Positions 17,889 through 27,545 of a stretch of DNA of 64,000 nucleotides are shown here, in pieces. Source of the DNA: an uncultured Glaciecola sp. (GTDB lineage Bacteria > Pseudomonadota > Gammaproteobacteria > Enterobacterales > Alteromonadaceae); NCBI RefSeq assembly GCF_937770335.1, contig NZ_CALJHY010000007.1, positions 451,143 to 515,142 of the forward strand, in the 5' to 3' direction. The first letter of the stretch is position 1, and the number at the start of each line of letters is the position of its first letter. A model generated the notes under the pieces. It did no database searches. It was not told the origin of the DNA and saw nothing but the letters and a program-made list of their open reading frames with translations. A program made the position numbers and the translations under genes.

Positions 17889-18754
17889 CCTTGCTCCATC
17901 GCTATTTCCTGTATCATTTTTTGAGCCAAAAGCTGACTAGGTTGCGTGTTAAATTTAAGAAGACGACCCTCAATATTGATGCCCAAAACAGGCACTATAT
18001 GCGTAACAGCGTTGCAGCTAAAAACAGACTGTGCAGTAGCTAATGCTAAAACATTCATCTCACAAACTACGCAATGAATCTGATTACGTTGCATATAATC
18101 CAATATAAATTGTCGCATAACTCCATTAACACCAGACTTTGCTAAACAGGGAGTATGCCATTGACCATCAATACAATAAAACAAATTGGACGAGGTTAAC
18201 TCAATCATAATACCTTTGGCGTTGGTTAATATTAAGTCGTCAACCCCGTGTTGATCCGATAGTTCAATTTTAGCCATCACTTGCTCTAATCGATTTAAAT
18301 GTTTAATACCCGATAATACGGGTTGTTCCGCGAGTGTCATTTTAGCCAGCCCAATTACTATGCTCTTACCTACTTCTGGAAGATAACTCTGTGCACTGGG
18401 CACAAACACCGGATAACTGTGTAACGATGGCGCATACCCACGGTCACTATCTCCCCTCGCAATTAGCAATTTAACTATCTGCCATTCTGTTTCGTTGCTG
18501 TTTTTATTTATGTCGTAATTATCTAAAGCAAAATTAGTAATCAGCTGTTTTAGATCGCTAACTGATAAAGACACATCTTTATTTAAAATGCGTAACTTTT
18601 TTGCGTCCGTGAGCAACCGTATAATGTGCCTATCAAGCAATTCAACACGACCTTTTTTACTAAGCATTGTGCTAAAACAACCATCACCGTAGTTTAAGGC
18701 GCGATTTTTCAGCGAGGGTGTCTCAGTTATCACAAAATTTGATAGGTTTGTCAT
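17885..18754 (-). CDS. pabC: Aminodeoxychorismate lyase
   Basis: PabC is a fold-type IV PLP enzyme releasing p-aminobenzoate and pyruvate from aminodeoxychorismate for folate synthesis. The 289-residue protein shows NYGDGCFSTM near residue 22, LLDRHIIRL, the PLP lysine in LSGIKHLNRLEQV, and LTSSNLFYCIDGQW. The ATG at 18754 was preferred over an in-frame TTG 18 nt upstream because GDGCF then falls at the usual position; neither has a clear ribosome-binding site. It lies between fabF and mltG in the conserved order. Confidence 0.88.
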   Translation of the reverse strand: MTNLSNFVITETPSLKNRALNYGDGCFSTMLSKKGRVELLDRHIIRLLTDAKKLRILNKDVSLSVSDLKQLITNFALDNYDINKNSNETEWQIVKLLIARGDSDRGYAPSLHSYPVFVPSAQSYLPEVGKSIVIGLAKMTLAEQPVLSGIKHLNRLEQVMAKIELSDQHGVDDLILTNAKGIMIELTSSNLFYCIDGQWHTPCLAKSGVNGVMRQFILDYMQRNQIHCVVCEMNVLALATAQSVFSCNAVTHIVPVLGINIEGRLLKFNTQPSQLLAQKMIQEIAMEQG

Positions 18755-18813
18755 ATTGTGACAGTAATCCAAAATAATTTAGTCAACATCATTTACCGTG
18801 CAACAGCAAATAC

Positions 18814-18841
18814 AAAAAAGCCACGATACCGTGGCTTTTAA
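18814..18841 (-). terminator. Rho-independent terminator after fabF
   Basis: AAAAGCCACG and CGTGGCTTTT form a perfect 10-bp stem with a four-base loop; read on the minus strand, a T-run follows. It lies 55 nt beyond the fabF stop and before pabC, so it should end fatty-acid-cluster transcripts and separate pabC-mltG-tmk-holB-tatD from them. Confidence 0.8.
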
Positions 18842-18895
18842 TCATAACAAATTGTGGTCATTTTTAACTAGCTTTTCATCAAAATGAGCTATAAT

Positions 18896-20140
18896 TTATA
18901 CAGTCCATTTTTTAAACAGCAAAGAACCGTTGGTTCCACCAAAGCCAAATGAATTGCACAGTGCGTACTCAGAATCAAATTCGGCCGCTTTATGTGCAAC
19001 AAAATCCAAATCACAACCCTCACTCGGATTATCTAAGTTAATCGTTGGTGGAGCGATTGAATCGCGTAAAGCTAATATTGTAAAGATAGCCTCTACAGAA
19101 CCAGCAGCACCAAGCAAATGACCCGTCATTGATTTAGTGGAGCTGACTTTCACGCTTTTTGCTGCATCACCAAAGATACTTTTAACTGCACTAACTTCAG
19201 CGACATCTCCGGCAGGCGTTGAAGTGCCGTGAGCGTTAATGTAGCCAACTTGCTGAGCTTCAACATGCGCGTCTTTGAGTGCATTCTTCATTGCGGAAGC
19301 AGCACCCTCGCCAGTCTCAGGAGGCGATGTCATGTGATATGCGTCACCGCTCATACCAAAACCAACAAGCTCGGCATAAATTTTCGCGCCCCGGGCTTTC
19401 GCATGTTCATATTCTTCTAGCATAATAACGCCAGCGCCTTCACCCATTACAAATCCATCTCTGTCTTTGTCCCAAGGGCGACTCGCTTGCTGCTGATTAT
19501 CGTTATTTGTCGACAATGCTCTAGCTGCACCAAAACCGGCCATAGCCAGTGGTGTTATTGCTGCTTCGGCACCCCCAGCTAGCATACCGTCAGCATCCCC
19601 ATATGCGATTATTCTTGCAGCTATACCAATGTTATGAACACCTGTAGTGCAGGCTGTCACAACATTTAAATTTGGACCTTTCAAACCTTCCATAATCGAA
19701 ATAAAGCCTGAAATCATGTTTGTAATTGTTGATGGAACAAAAAATGGAGATACTCTTCTAGGGCCACTATTTAATAGCTTACTGTGATTTTCTTCGATTA
19801 ACTCTAAACCGCCAATACCAGAACCAATGGCAACACCAATTCGTTCTGGATCTACTTTTTCGATATCAATCTGTGCATCACGCAGAGCTTGAATGCCAGC
19901 AGCAATACCAAATTGAATGAAACGATCCATTTTTTTGGTTTCTTTCTTCGCAATATAATCTTCAGGATTAAAGCCTTTTACTTCTCCTGCAAATCGAGTT
20001 GAAAACGCTGTTGCATCAAATCGAGTGATGTCAGCAATACCACTTTTCCCTGCTAAGATGTTGTTCCAAGTAGTATCAACATCGTTACCAAGCGGGGTTA
20101 GCATTCCTATACCGGTTACCACTACACGACGTTTAGTCAT
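18896..20140 (-). CDS. fabF: 3-oxoacyl-ACP synthase II
   Basis: FabF elongates acyl-ACP with malonyl-ACP, including palmitoleate to cis-vaccenate. The 414-residue protein has the catalytic Cys in [10 protein letters not shown], His in [14 protein letters not shown] and in [13 protein letters not shown], and the C-terminal [13 protein letters not shown] loop. The ATG at 20140 was chosen because GGAG sits 6 nt upstream; an in-frame ATG at 20152 overlaps that site. It is separated from acpP by a terminator hairpin, so read-through or its own promoter must supply it. Confidence 0.95.
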   Translation of the reverse strand: MTKRRVVVTGIGMLTPLGNDVDTTWNNILAGKSGIADITRFDATAFSTRFAGEVKGFNPEDYIAKKETKKMDRFIQFGIAAGIQALRDAQIDIEKVDPERIGVAIGSGIGGLELIEENHSKLLNSGPRRVSPFFVPSTITNMISGFISIMEGLKGPNLNVVTACTTGVHNIGIAARIIAYGDADGMLAGGAEAAITPLAMAGFGAARALSTNNDNQQQASRPWDKDRDGFVMGEGAGVIMLEEYEHAKARGAKIYAELVGFGMSGDAYHMTSPPETGEGAASAMKNALKDAHVEAQQVGYINAHGTSTPAGDVAEVSAVKSIFGDAAKSVKVSSTKSMTGHLLGAAGSVEAIFTILALRDSIAPPTINLDNPSEGCDLDFVAHKAAEFDSEYALCNSFGFGGTNGSLLFKKWTV

Positions 20141-20173
20141 GATAGTCTCCATACTTTTTTATAAGACTCAGAA

Positions 20174-20206
20174 ATAAAAAAACGGCCCATAAAGAGCCGT
20201 TTTTCT
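20174..20206 (-). terminator. Terminator/attenuator hairpin between acpP and fabF
   Basis: AAAAACGGC and GCCGTTTTT form a nine-bp stem with a nine-base loop, flanked by A and T runs so it could work in either direction. On the minus strand it follows acpP by about 12 nt. It would make acpP transcript excess over fabF. Confidence 0.8.
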
Positions 20207-20216
20207 AAAGATTCAA

Positions 20217-20456
20217 TTACGCGTCTTTATTAGCGTTGATGTAATCAATAGCTGATTGAACAGTCGTTATCTTCTCTGCTTCTTCATCAGGGATTTCAGT
20301 GTCAAATTCTTCTTCTAAAGCCATTACTAGCTCAACAGTATCTAAAGAGTCTGCACCTAAATCATCAACAAAAGAGGCTTCAGATTTTACTTCGTCTTCT
20401 TTTACACCCAATTGTTCAATAATGATTTTTCTTACGCGTTCTTCAATGTTCGTCAT
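20217..20456 (-). CDS. acpP: Acyl carrier protein
   Basis: AcpP carries growing acyl chains on phosphopantetheine. The 79-residue acidic protein has the invariant modification motif with Ser37 in [19 protein letters not shown], and the N-terminal [15 protein letters not shown]. Length and charge are typical. The gene lies between fabG and fabF, 190 nt downstream of the fabG start codon side gap, so it may have its own promoter as in E. coli. Confidence 0.97.
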   Translation of the reverse strand: MTNIEERVRKIIIEQLGVKEDEVKSEASFVDDLGADSLDTVELVMALEEEFDTEIPDEEAEKITTVQSAIDYINANKDA

Positions 20457-20646
20457 AATTTTATGTTCCCTTTACGTGCCTTATAAAAATTTCGATGGTA
20501 GTTTATTTGCCTACCTAGCTGCTTGCAAGACATTCCCGCAATAATCTCTGTGGTCGAACCACGATTTTACTACAGAGCCAGTTTCTAAAACAGTCTCTTT
20601 TTTTGTTATTTTACTTATATTTGCAATTAAAACAACACATAAGCAG

Positions 20647-21384
20647 CTATGACATGTACATGCCACCATTTACATGAATAGTTTCGCCTGTAATATAGCC
20701 TGCCTCATCACTGACCAAAAATCCAACTGTTGCAGCAATTTCTTTGGGCAAGCCCAGTCGATTTGCTGGGATATCTTTAAAAATAGCTTCTTTTTGGTCG
20801 TCTGTTAAATTCTTCGTCATGTCTGTATCGATAAAACCAGGCGACACAACGTTAACCGTAATACCACGAGACGCAATTTCTCTTGCCATCGATTTGCTGA
20901 ACCCTATAACCGCTGCTTTAGCTGCTGCATAGTTAGCTTGACCCGCATTACCAGTTGAACCTACAACCGAACCAATATTAACGATTCGACCGTGTCTTTT
21001 TTTCATCATACCGCGTAGTACTGCTTTCGAGAGCTTAAATACAGATGTTAAATTGGTTTGAATAATATCGTCCCATTCCGCATCTTTCATACGCATCAAC
21101 AGATTGTCGCGCGTAATACCCGCATTATTAACAAGAATATCGATAGCACCAAATTCTTCATTGATTTTCGATAGTAAGTCAGTCATAGATGCGTTATCGG
21201 TCACATTAAGTACCATTCCAGTTCCATTTGCAGACAAATACTCTGAAATCGCAGTAGCTCCATTATCACTAGTTGCCGTGCCTATAACAGTCGCCCCCAT
21301 TGAAACTAAATGCTCTGCAATTGCTTTTCCTATGCCTCTACTTGCACCGGTTACTAAGGCTATCTTTCCATTTAAACTAGACAT
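20647..21384 (-). CDS. fabG: 3-oxoacyl-ACP reductase
   Basis: FabG reduces 3-oxoacyl-ACP with NADPH. This 245-residue SDR has the cofactor motif TGASRGIGKAIA, NNAGITRDNLLMRM, the Ser-Tyr-Lys triad (IGSVVGSTGNAGQANYAAAKAAV), and the FIDTDMT segment. The C-terminus GETIHVNGGMYM is the usual end. It is 22 nt after fabD and precedes acpP. Confidence 0.96.
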   Translation of the reverse strand: MSSLNGKIALVTGASRGIGKAIAEHLVSMGATVIGTATSDNGATAISEYLSANGTGMVLNVTDNASMTDLLSKINEEFGAIDILVNNAGITRDNLLMRMKDAEWDDIIQTNLTSVFKLSKAVLRGMMKKRHGRIVNIGSVVGSTGNAGQANYAAAKAAVIGFSKSMAREIASRGITVNVVSPGFIDTDMTKNLTDDQKEAIFKDIPANRLGLPKEIAATVGFLVSDEAGYITGETIHVNGGMYMS

Positions 21385-21406
21385 TATTTACTTTTCCACT
21401 AAAACG

Positions 21407-22324
21407 TTATAAGTCGCTTGGTTGACTAAAAGAAGACAACACTAAGCTTTTATTAATTCTTTTATTTAGACCTGTGAGAACCTTACCTGGACCAACTTCA
21501 ATAATATCGGTTACGCCTTGATCACTCAAATATAAAACTGACTCTGTCCAGCGAACAGGTAAGTAAAGCTGTCGTAAAAGCGCATTTTTAATTTCATCTG
21601 CCTCATGCTCAATGTTAACGTCAACGTTATTAACTACCCTTATTAATGGTTTATTCAACGTAATATCATTGAGTAGCTCAGCTAGTTTCTCTGCAGCAGG
21701 AATCATTAGCGCGCAATGAGATGGCACACTGACAGCAAGTGGAAGCGCTCTTTTTGCTCCAGCCTCTTTACACAAGGTGCTTGCCGTTACAACTGCATCG
21801 GATTGGCCCGCAATAACAACTTGGCCAGGAGAATTAAAGTTCACAGCAGAAACAACTTGCCCTGTTTGACTTGCAACTTGCTCGCAAATTTCAATTATAC
21901 GACTATCGGCTAAACCAATTATAGCGTACATAGCGCCACTGATTCCAGTCACTGCCTGTTGCATAAACTCTCCACGAGCGCGCACAAGTTTGACCGCATC
22001 TGGTAATGAAAAAACGCCGGCACATGTCAATGCTGAATACTCCCCCAAACTATGCCCCGCTAAAAACGCGGGTGAAATATCTCTTTCAGAAGTAAGCACT
22101 TTGTAGGCAGCAACACTCGCAGTTAACAATGCTGGCTGTGTAACGTGGGTTTGATTTAGTTGTGTTGCGTCATCGTCTTGAATAACTTTCCACAAATCGT
22201 AACCCAATGCTGTTGATGCTTCAGCGAACGTGTCTGTTACTACAGAGAACTGTTCAGCTAATTCGTTTAGCATTCCAACACTTTGTGAACCCTGTCCTGG
22301 GAATACACATGCTGTTTTACTCAT
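21407..22324 (-). CDS. fabD: Malonyl-CoA:ACP transacylase
   Basis: FabD transfers malonyl from CoA to ACP. The 305-residue protein starts VFPGQGSQSVGML, has the nucleophile elbow GHSLGEYSAL with its serine, the Arg region VRARGEFMQ and the histidine in SVPSHCALM, and ends near EVGPGKVLTGLNKRI. It lies downstream of fabH (159-nt gap containing an inverted repeat) and directly upstream of fabG. Confidence 0.95.
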   Translation of the reverse strand: MSKTACVFPGQGSQSVGMLNELAEQFSVVTDTFAEASTALGYDLWKVIQDDDATQLNQTHVTQPALLTASVAAYKVLTSERDISPAFLAGHSLGEYSALTCAGVFSLPDAVKLVRARGEFMQQAVTGISGAMYAIIGLADSRIIEICEQVASQTGQVVSAVNFNSPGQVVIAGQSDAVVTASTLCKEAGAKRALPLAVSVPSHCALMIPAAEKLAELLNDITLNKPLIRVVNNVDVNIEHEADEIKNALLRQLYLPVRWTESVLYLSDQGVTDIIEVGPGKVLTGLNKRINKSLVLSSFSQPSDL

Positions 22325-22355
22325 TTGACCATCCTACTTATCATATTTTCTTAAT

Positions 22356-22384
22356 TAACCGTGGATCTATTATCCAGACGGTTA
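22356..22384. repeat. Inverted repeat in the fabD leader
   Basis: TAACCGT and ACGGTTA are perfect arms enclosing GGAT/ATCC, giving an interrupted 11-bp stem with a five-base loop. It lies about 30 nt before the fabD start on the minus strand and lacks a T-run, so it is more likely a regulatory site or RNA structure than a terminator. Function unknown. Confidence 0.35.
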
Positions 22385-22483
22385 GCGCAAATTCAATGTT
22401 GCTAATTCAGTAGCATACATAAGCTGGTGCTGGTTAACAGCAGTTAATTGAGGCTACTAATTTATTAGTTCTTATTTTTTATT

Positions 22484-23443
22484 CTAATACTTAACCAACG
22501 CCGAAGCCCACGCGAAACCACCACCAAAAGCTTCGAGTAGCAAGTATTGCCCGCGCTGTATACGACCGTCTCGAATTGCCGTATCTAATGCTGTGGGAAC
22601 GGTTGCCGCTGATGTGTTGCCATACTTCTCAAGCGTCATTACGACTTGATCAAGCGACATATCTAATTTTTTTGCAGTGGCTTTAATAATTCTAAAATTA
22701 GCCTGATGTGGCACTAACCAATCAATATCTGATTTTTCAAGATTATTAGCTTCGAGTGTTTCAATTACGACTTGGCTCAACTTCCTTACCGCAACTTTAA
22801 ACACTTCATTACCCTTCATTTCGCCCCAATTTTCATGCACCGATTGTTCATCACCGCGCGTTGGGTTGCCAATACGTAACAAATCACCGTGTGAGCCTGC
22901 CGCATTAATATGGGTGGAGAGGATCCCAGGCTCTTCGCTGGCTTCTATAATAGTAGCACCGGCACCGTCGCCAAACAAAATCACCATAGACCGATCTGCT
23001 GGGTCAATCAGGCGACTCAAGCAATCTGTGCCGATAACTAGAATTCGTTTTGCCATCCCACTTTTTATATATTGGTCAGCAACGCTCAATGCATAACAAT
23101 AGCCCGCACAGGCTGCTGCAATATCAAAAGCTGGAATATTGTCTATTTCAAGAATTTTTTGAATTTCGCAAGCGGTACTAGGCAGTGCGTAACGGCCACT
23201 AGTCGTTGCACAAACGATCATATCGAGATCACTTGCTTTAATTCCTGCTGCTTCAAGCGCTTTTATTGAAGCTTCGGCTCCCATTGTCGCCGCGGTTTCG
23301 TGCTCGCCAATTATCCGTCGTTCTTTTATTCCCGTACGATCTATAATCCACTCATCAGAAGTATCAACCATTTTTTCCAAATCTGCGTTTGAACGCACAT
23401 CCGTCGGATAATAACTACCCGTTCCTATAAATCGTGAATACAT
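22484..23443 (-). CDS. fabH: 3-oxoacyl-ACP synthase III
   Basis: FabH starts fatty-acid synthesis by condensing acetyl-CoA with malonyl-ACP. The 319-residue protein contains the catalytic triad: Cys in [13 protein letters not shown], His in [12 protein letters not shown] and Asn in [11 protein letters not shown]. It ends with the usual [14 protein letters not shown]. The ATG at 23443 was chosen over an in-frame TTG one codon upstream. It begins 3 nt after the plsX stop, so plsX-fabH are coupled. Confidence 0.95.
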   Translation of the reverse strand: MYSRFIGTGSYYPTDVRSNADLEKMVDTSDEWIIDRTGIKERRIIGEHETAATMGAEASIKALEAAGIKASDLDMIVCATTSGRYALPSTACEIQKILEIDNIPAFDIAAACAGYCYALSVADQYIKSGMAKRILVIGTDCLSRLIDPADRSMVILFGDGAGATIIEASEEPGILSTHINAAGSHGDLLRIGNPTRGDEQSVHENWGEMKGNEVFKVAVRKLSQVVIETLEANNLEKSDIDWLVPHQANFRIIKATAKKLDMSLDQVVMTLEKYGNTSAATVPTALDTAIRDGRIQRGQYLLLEAFGGGFAWASALVKY

Positions 23444-23446
23444 CAA

Positions 23447-24469
23447 TTAATGCTCCATCAAGACTGATTCTATTTTTGTTTTTATTTTGTCTGGAACTGC
23501 ATTTTCTGCCTCGTCGTAAGCCTGTTTTATTGCGTAATAGCAAGCTTCAGCCGAAGCGTTTCCGTGACTTTTAACAACAATTCCGCGCAATCCTATCAGA
23601 CTGGCGCCGTTATACTGGTCGGGGTTGATGCGTTGATAGAATTTTTTTAACAGTGGCAGAGCTAATCTGCTCAATAATCGTGCAAAAAATGTTTCTGTTG
23701 TTGCTAGTTTTATTTCATTGATCACAAATTTCGCAATACCTTCACTCGATTTAAGTGCAATATTACCTGTAAAACCATCAGTAACGACAACATCAGCGTC
23801 ACCAGAAAAAATTTGGTCACCTTCTACATAGCCGATATAGTTAATGCTTGGACAGTCTCGCAGCAATTGGTCTGCATGCTTTACTAGCGTATTTCCTTTT
23901 ATGTCTTCTTGACCCACATTTAATAGAGCGACTTTCGGTTGCTGAATATGCGAACATTGTTCGGCTAGAACAGACCCCATTACTGCATATTGAAATAATC
24001 CTTCTGCATCACAGTTAACCGATGCACCGAGATCAAGAAGGAGTACTTTTTTACCTTGCCCTTTAGGTAACCATGAAATAAGTGCTGGCCGCGATATCCC
24101 TGGTAAAGTTTTGAGAACATAATAAGCCATTGCCATTAGTGCCCCAGTATTGCCAGAACTAACACATGCCTGTACATCACCCGATTTAACTAAATCAATG
24201 GCTTTTCGCATTGACGAACGTTTTTTTTTGCGTAGCGCTGTGGTCGGCTTGTCGCTCATGGTGACAACTTCATCACAATCAATAAAATCTATGCGGGAGC
24301 GAGTTTTGACATCTAAGTCATCTTCGAATTGAGAATATGCGGGAGAATGACCGCAAATAGTAAGGTGTATATTAGGGAGTTGTTGAAGCGCGTTTTGTGC
24401 AGCGGACAAAAGAACATGGGGGCCGTGATCGCCCCCCATGATATCTAATGCAATTTTTACGTTAGACAA
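23447..24469 (-). CDS. plsX: Phosphate acyltransferase PlsX
   Basis: PlsX converts acyl-ACP to acyl-phosphate for phospholipid synthesis. The 340-residue protein shows ALDIMGGDHGP at the N-terminus, CVSSGNTGALMA, LLDLGASVNCDAE and VVTDGFTGNIALKSSEG. The only plausible initiation codon ahead of the conserved start is a TTG: the frame closes at a TAA two codons upstream and the next ATG lies inside IMGGD. It sits 14 nt after rpmF, the conserved rpmF-plsX-fabH order. Confidence 0.93.
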   Translation of the reverse strand: MSNVKIALDIMGGDHGPHVLLSAAQNALQQLPNIHLTICGHSPAYSQFEDDLDVKTRSRIDFIDCDEVVTMSDKPTTALRKKKRSSMRKAIDLVKSGDVQACVSSGNTGALMAMAYYVLKTLPGISRPALISWLPKGQGKKVLLLDLGASVNCDAEGLFQYAVMGSVLAEQCSHIQQPKVALLNVGQEDIKGNTLVKHADQLLRDCPSINYIGYVEGDQIFSGDADVVVTDGFTGNIALKSSEGIAKFVINEIKLATTETFFARLLSRLALPLLKKFYQRINPDQYNGASLIGLRGIVVKSHGNASAEACYYAIKQAYDEAENAVPDKIKTKIESVLMEH

Positions 24470-24483
24470 AAGTTATAGCCGAA

Positions 24484-24654
24484 TTAAACAGCAATAACTT
24501 TTTTGCCTCTGTAGAAACCGTCTGCCGTCACATGGTGACGACGATGAGTTTCACCAGACGTTGAATCAACTGATAAAGTTGCGCCTGTTAATGCATCGTG
24601 TGAACGACGCGTGCCGCGTCGTGCACGTGTCTTTTTATTCTTCTGTACAGCCAT
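24484..24654 (-). CDS. rpmF: 50S ribosomal protein L32
   Basis: A 56-residue basic protein beginning [20 protein letters not shown] and ending YRGKKVIAV, matching bacterial L32. The zinc-cysteine pair found in some L32 variants is absent, as in the E. coli form. AGGAG lies a few bases before the ATG. It lies between yceD and plsX in the standard gammaproteobacterial order. Confidence 0.96.
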   Translation of the reverse strand: MAVQKNKKTRARRGTRRSHDALTGATLSVDSTSGETHRRHHVTADGFYRGKKVIAV

Positions 24655-24665
24655 AGGTTAAACTC

Positions 24666-25187
24666 CTAGTCTCGCTTAAGTTCTTTTAAAACCGCAAATG
24701 GGTTTTTACGCTCTTGTTCCGGTTCGATTATTCCGAATGTCATATCATCAGGTCCTACGCTGCAATTTTCTTCTGCATGAAGTGCAACAATAGGTAGTGA
24801 CAAAATCAACTCGTCTTCAATTAACTGAAGTAAATCGATCTCTCCATGGTCATTGACCTCTACTGGATCAAAAGCTTCTGGTAACTCTTCCTCTGTGTTA
24901 GCGCCCTGCACGGGACTAAAACAAAATTCAACGTTAATTGAATGAGAAAATTCATGGTTACATCTCTGGCAAAGCAATGTCGCTTGTGTTTTCGCTGTCC
25001 CTTGGAAGTAAGTAAGACTCTGCGCGTCTTTTAAAAACTTAATATCCACGGAAACAAGGTCATCACAAGAAATTACAGACCCGACCAATCTCTCCATTAA
25101 AGAGGTAGAATAAACGCCAACGTAGGTTGAACGCTTCATCGCACTTTTCAGTGGATCTATTAATCGGGGTAGTTTGACTTTATCCAT
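24666..25187 (-). CDS. yceD: YceD (DUF177) family protein, 23S rRNA accumulation factor
   Basis: A 173-residue DUF177 protein. It contains the paired cysteines of the family (LLCQRCNHEF), an acidic mid-section (EEELPEAFDPVEVNDHGEIDL) and the EDELILSLPIVALH helix. YceD is implicated in 23S rRNA accumulation in E. coli and plants. It lies 11 nt ahead of rpmF, its usual partner, and is divergent from maf. Confidence 0.92.
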   Translation of the reverse strand: MDKVKLPRLIDPLKSAMKRSTYVGVYSTSLMERLVGSVISCDDLVSVDIKFLKDAQSLTYFQGTAKTQATLLCQRCNHEFSHSINVEFCFSPVQGANTEEELPEAFDPVEVNDHGEIDLLQLIEDELILSLPIVALHAEENCSVGPDDMTFGIIEPEQERKNPFAVLKELKRD

Positions 25188-25304
25188 AGCGCGCGCATTC
25201 TAAAGGTTTACCGGCAGTGAGTCAAAGTTTTTAGGCGAATGAAACAAAATATAGCTAGAATACCCATCAGTCTTTCAATTATTTAAGAATTACACAACGT
25301 GCTC

Positions 25305-25925
25305 ATGTTTAAATACGATTTAATACTCGCATCATCTTCTCCTTACCGCAAACAACAACTCGCGAAATTAGGCCGCCGCTTTACTACTCAGTCTCCTGAT
25401 ATCGATGAGTCACGACTGCATGGTGAAACACCGTCGGCACTAGTGGAGCGACTCAGCTATGAGAAGGCACTAGCAATTCAAAAGTCCCACCCCGAATCAA
25501 TTATTATCGGTTCCGATCAAGTTGCCTATATAAAGGAAGAGGAAACCAACAGGGGCTTGTCTGCGATTAATGTGCTGACAAAACCTCAAAGTGTCATTAA
25601 TGCAATACATCAATTATCAGCTTGTTCTGGCAAATCAGTTCGATTTGTCACTGGCTTATGCTGCATTTCGCCAAAGCACGCCCCTCAAATTATTTCAGAG
25701 CACGTTGATGTAAAGTTTAGGCAGCTAAGCCAGCGTGAAATAGAAAACTATATCAACATTGAACAACCGCTAGACTGTGCAGGAAGTTTTAAAGCAGAGG
25801 GGCTAGGCATTACGTTGTTTGATAAAGTTGAATCGACTGATCCAAACACGCTTATAGGGCTACCATTAATAGCATTAAATAAAATGCTGATTAATATTGG
25901 TTATAATATTTTGTTAGCGCAATAA
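25305..25925 (+). CDS. yceF: Maf-family nucleotide pyrophosphatase (YceF type)
   Basis: A 206-residue Maf/HAM1-like enzyme; YceF hydrolyses modified nucleotides such as 7-methyl-GTP to monophosphates. Motifs are LASSSPYRKQQL, DIDESRLHGETP, IIGSDQVA and CAGSFKAEGLGITLF. The ATG at 25305 was preferred to the GTG two codons earlier because the family begins just before LILASSSP; no strong ribosome-binding site is visible for either. It is divergent from yceD. Confidence 0.9.
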   Translation: MFKYDLILASSSPYRKQQLAKLGRRFTTQSPDIDESRLHGETPSALVERLSYEKALAIQKSHPESIIIGSDQVAYIKEEETNRGLSAINVLTKPQSVINAIHQLSACSGKSVRFVTGLCCISPKHAPQIISEHVDVKFRQLSQREIENYINIEQPLDCAGSFKAEGLGITLFDKVESTDPNTLIGLPLIALNKMLINIGYNILLAQ

Positions 25926-25972
25926 CAAAGAACCACTTAAGGTGATTGGTAAACAATGCCATACCTGCTTTA

Positions 25973-26608
25973 CTAAACATATATTTTCATCATATCTAAG
26001 CTATCAATGATGCTCAGTGGTTTATGTTTTAATAATTCAACCTTGTCATGCACTCCATAAGAAACGCCTACTCTGGGCATACCAATATTTTCCGCCATTT
26101 GCATGTCATAAATAGTGTCACCGACCATCAATGCTTGTTCCGGCTCAATATTCCATTCTTTGATTATTTGCAACAACATATCCGAACTTGGTTTGGATTC
26201 TGCTTCATCTGCACAACGGGATAACTCGAAGAAGCGTTTGGTGTCGGTTTTTGCCCAAGCTCTTTCCAAACCCCGGCGTGCTTTACCCGTGGCAACGGCT
26301 AATCTGGCGCTCTTCTTAAGATACACTAAGGTTTCCGTGGCTTTGCTAAACAACGGACACGCAGTCTGATCTTGAGCAAGAAACTCACTTTTATAATGAG
26401 CGACTATTTCATCCGCCTTAGTATCATTAATTGAAAATAACTGTTTAATCGCTGGGTGCAGGCTTATACCAATAATATGTTCAACCTGCGCAGCCGTGGG
26501 AATATCAACTTGCCCTAATTGCGCTGCTTTCTGCATACATGAAACAATTTTAGCTGCAGAATCCATCACTGTGCCGTCCCAGTCAAAAATGATGTATTCA
26601 AATTTCAT
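25973..26608 (-). CDS. HAD-IA family phosphatase (phosphoglycolate phosphatase-like)
   Basis: A 211-residue HAD hydrolase with motif I DWDGTVMDSA, motif II VATGKARRGL, and motif III/IV ESKPSSDML ... MVGDTIYDMQMAENIG. A helical cap between residues about 15 and 85 marks the C1-capped subclass. The substrate is not evident; homologues beside rluC are often annotated as phosphoglycolate phosphatases. The start overlaps the rluC stop by 11 nt, indicating an rluC-HAD operon. Confidence 0.85.
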   Translation of the reverse strand: MKFEYIIFDWDGTVMDSAAKIVSCMQKAAQLGQVDIPTAAQVEHIIGISLHPAIKQLFSINDTKADEIVAHYKSEFLAQDQTACPLFSKATETLVYLKKSARLAVATGKARRGLERAWAKTDTKRFFELSRCADEAESKPSSDMLLQIIKEWNIEPEQALMVGDTIYDMQMAENIGMPRVGVSYGVHDKVELLKHKPLSIIDSLDMMKIYV

Positions 26609-27545
26609 TGCTTTGCTTCTCTATTAATTTACGTAATGCACTGTCATAGTCTGCTTCGAACCTAACGCGTTCTTGGCTGACAGGATGCCTAAAGGACAAA
26701 CTTTTTGCGTGCAAAAATAGTCGGTTAAATTTTAACTTTTTGAGATGCGCATCAAATTCGTCATCGCCATATTTGCTGTCCATCGCAATCGGGTGCCCCG
26801 CATGTAAACAATGCACACGAATTTGGTGCGTTCTTCCCGTTACGGGACTTGCTTCAATTAGCGTAGACCGTGCATAACTTGTCAATATTCTGTATCGCGT
26901 TTCAGAAGGTTTTCCCTGATCGGATACTGAGACCAGTCTTTCCCCACTTTTGAGTACGTTCTTTTGTAATGGCGCAATAATCTTAAAACAATCCGCAGGC
27001 CACTCTCCAGCTACAAGCGCGTGGTAGCGTTTATCAACTTGCCTATTACGTAATTGTTCGTGCAAGTCCCTTAATGCTGAGCGTTTTTTTGCAATTAATA
27101 AACATCCCGAAGTGTCTCTATCCAAGCGATGAACTAATTCCAAGAACTGATGTTGTGGGCGTAAGGCCCGCAAGCCCTCAATGACACCAAAGTTAAGTCC
27201 ACTACCGCCGTGCACTGCAAGGCCCGAGGGCTTATTAAATACAATGATGCGGTCGTCTTCAAAAATAATGTGACTTTCCAATGTAGAAACTCGGTTCAAG
27301 TTTACATTGACTTGCTCTTTTACTGTTGTGCGAACTGGAGGAACGCGCACAACATCACCTATCATCAATTTATACTCCGGCTTAACTCTTTTTTTATTTA
27401 CTCTGACCTCACCTTTTCTGACGATCCTGTAAATCATGCTCTTCGGAACGCCTTTAAGCTTGCTGGTCAGGAAATTATCTATACGCTGAAACTGATTGTC
27501 TTCATCAATTTCAATCGTTTGTACATTATTATATTCTTCATTCAT
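26598..27545 (-). CDS. rluC: 23S rRNA pseudouridine synthase RluC
   Basis: RluC makes pseudouridine at 955, 2504 and 2580 of 23S rRNA. The 315-residue protein has an N-terminal S4 domain (QRIDNFLTSKLKGVPKSMIYR and KRVKPEYKLMIGD) and the catalytic motif VHRLDRDTSGCLL with its aspartate, then TGRTHQIRVHCLHAGHPI. The ATG at 27545 was chosen; an in-frame GTG lies 18 nt upstream without a better ribosome-binding site. Divergent from rne, as in E. coli. Confidence 0.92.
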   Translation of the reverse strand: MNEEYNNVQTIEIDEDNQFQRIDNFLTSKLKGVPKSMIYRIVRKGEVRVNKKRVKPEYKLMIGDVVRVPPVRTTVKEQVNVNLNRVSTLESHIIFEDDRIIVFNKPSGLAVHGGSGLNFGVIEGLRALRPQHQFLELVHRLDRDTSGCLLIAKKRSALRDLHEQLRNRQVDKRYHALVAGEWPADCFKIIAPLQKNVLKSGERLVSVSDQGKPSETRYRILTSYARSTLIEASPVTGRTHQIRVHCLHAGHPIAMDSKYGDDEFDAHLKKLKFNRLFLHAKSLSFRHPVSQERVRFEADYDSALRKLIEKQSNEI

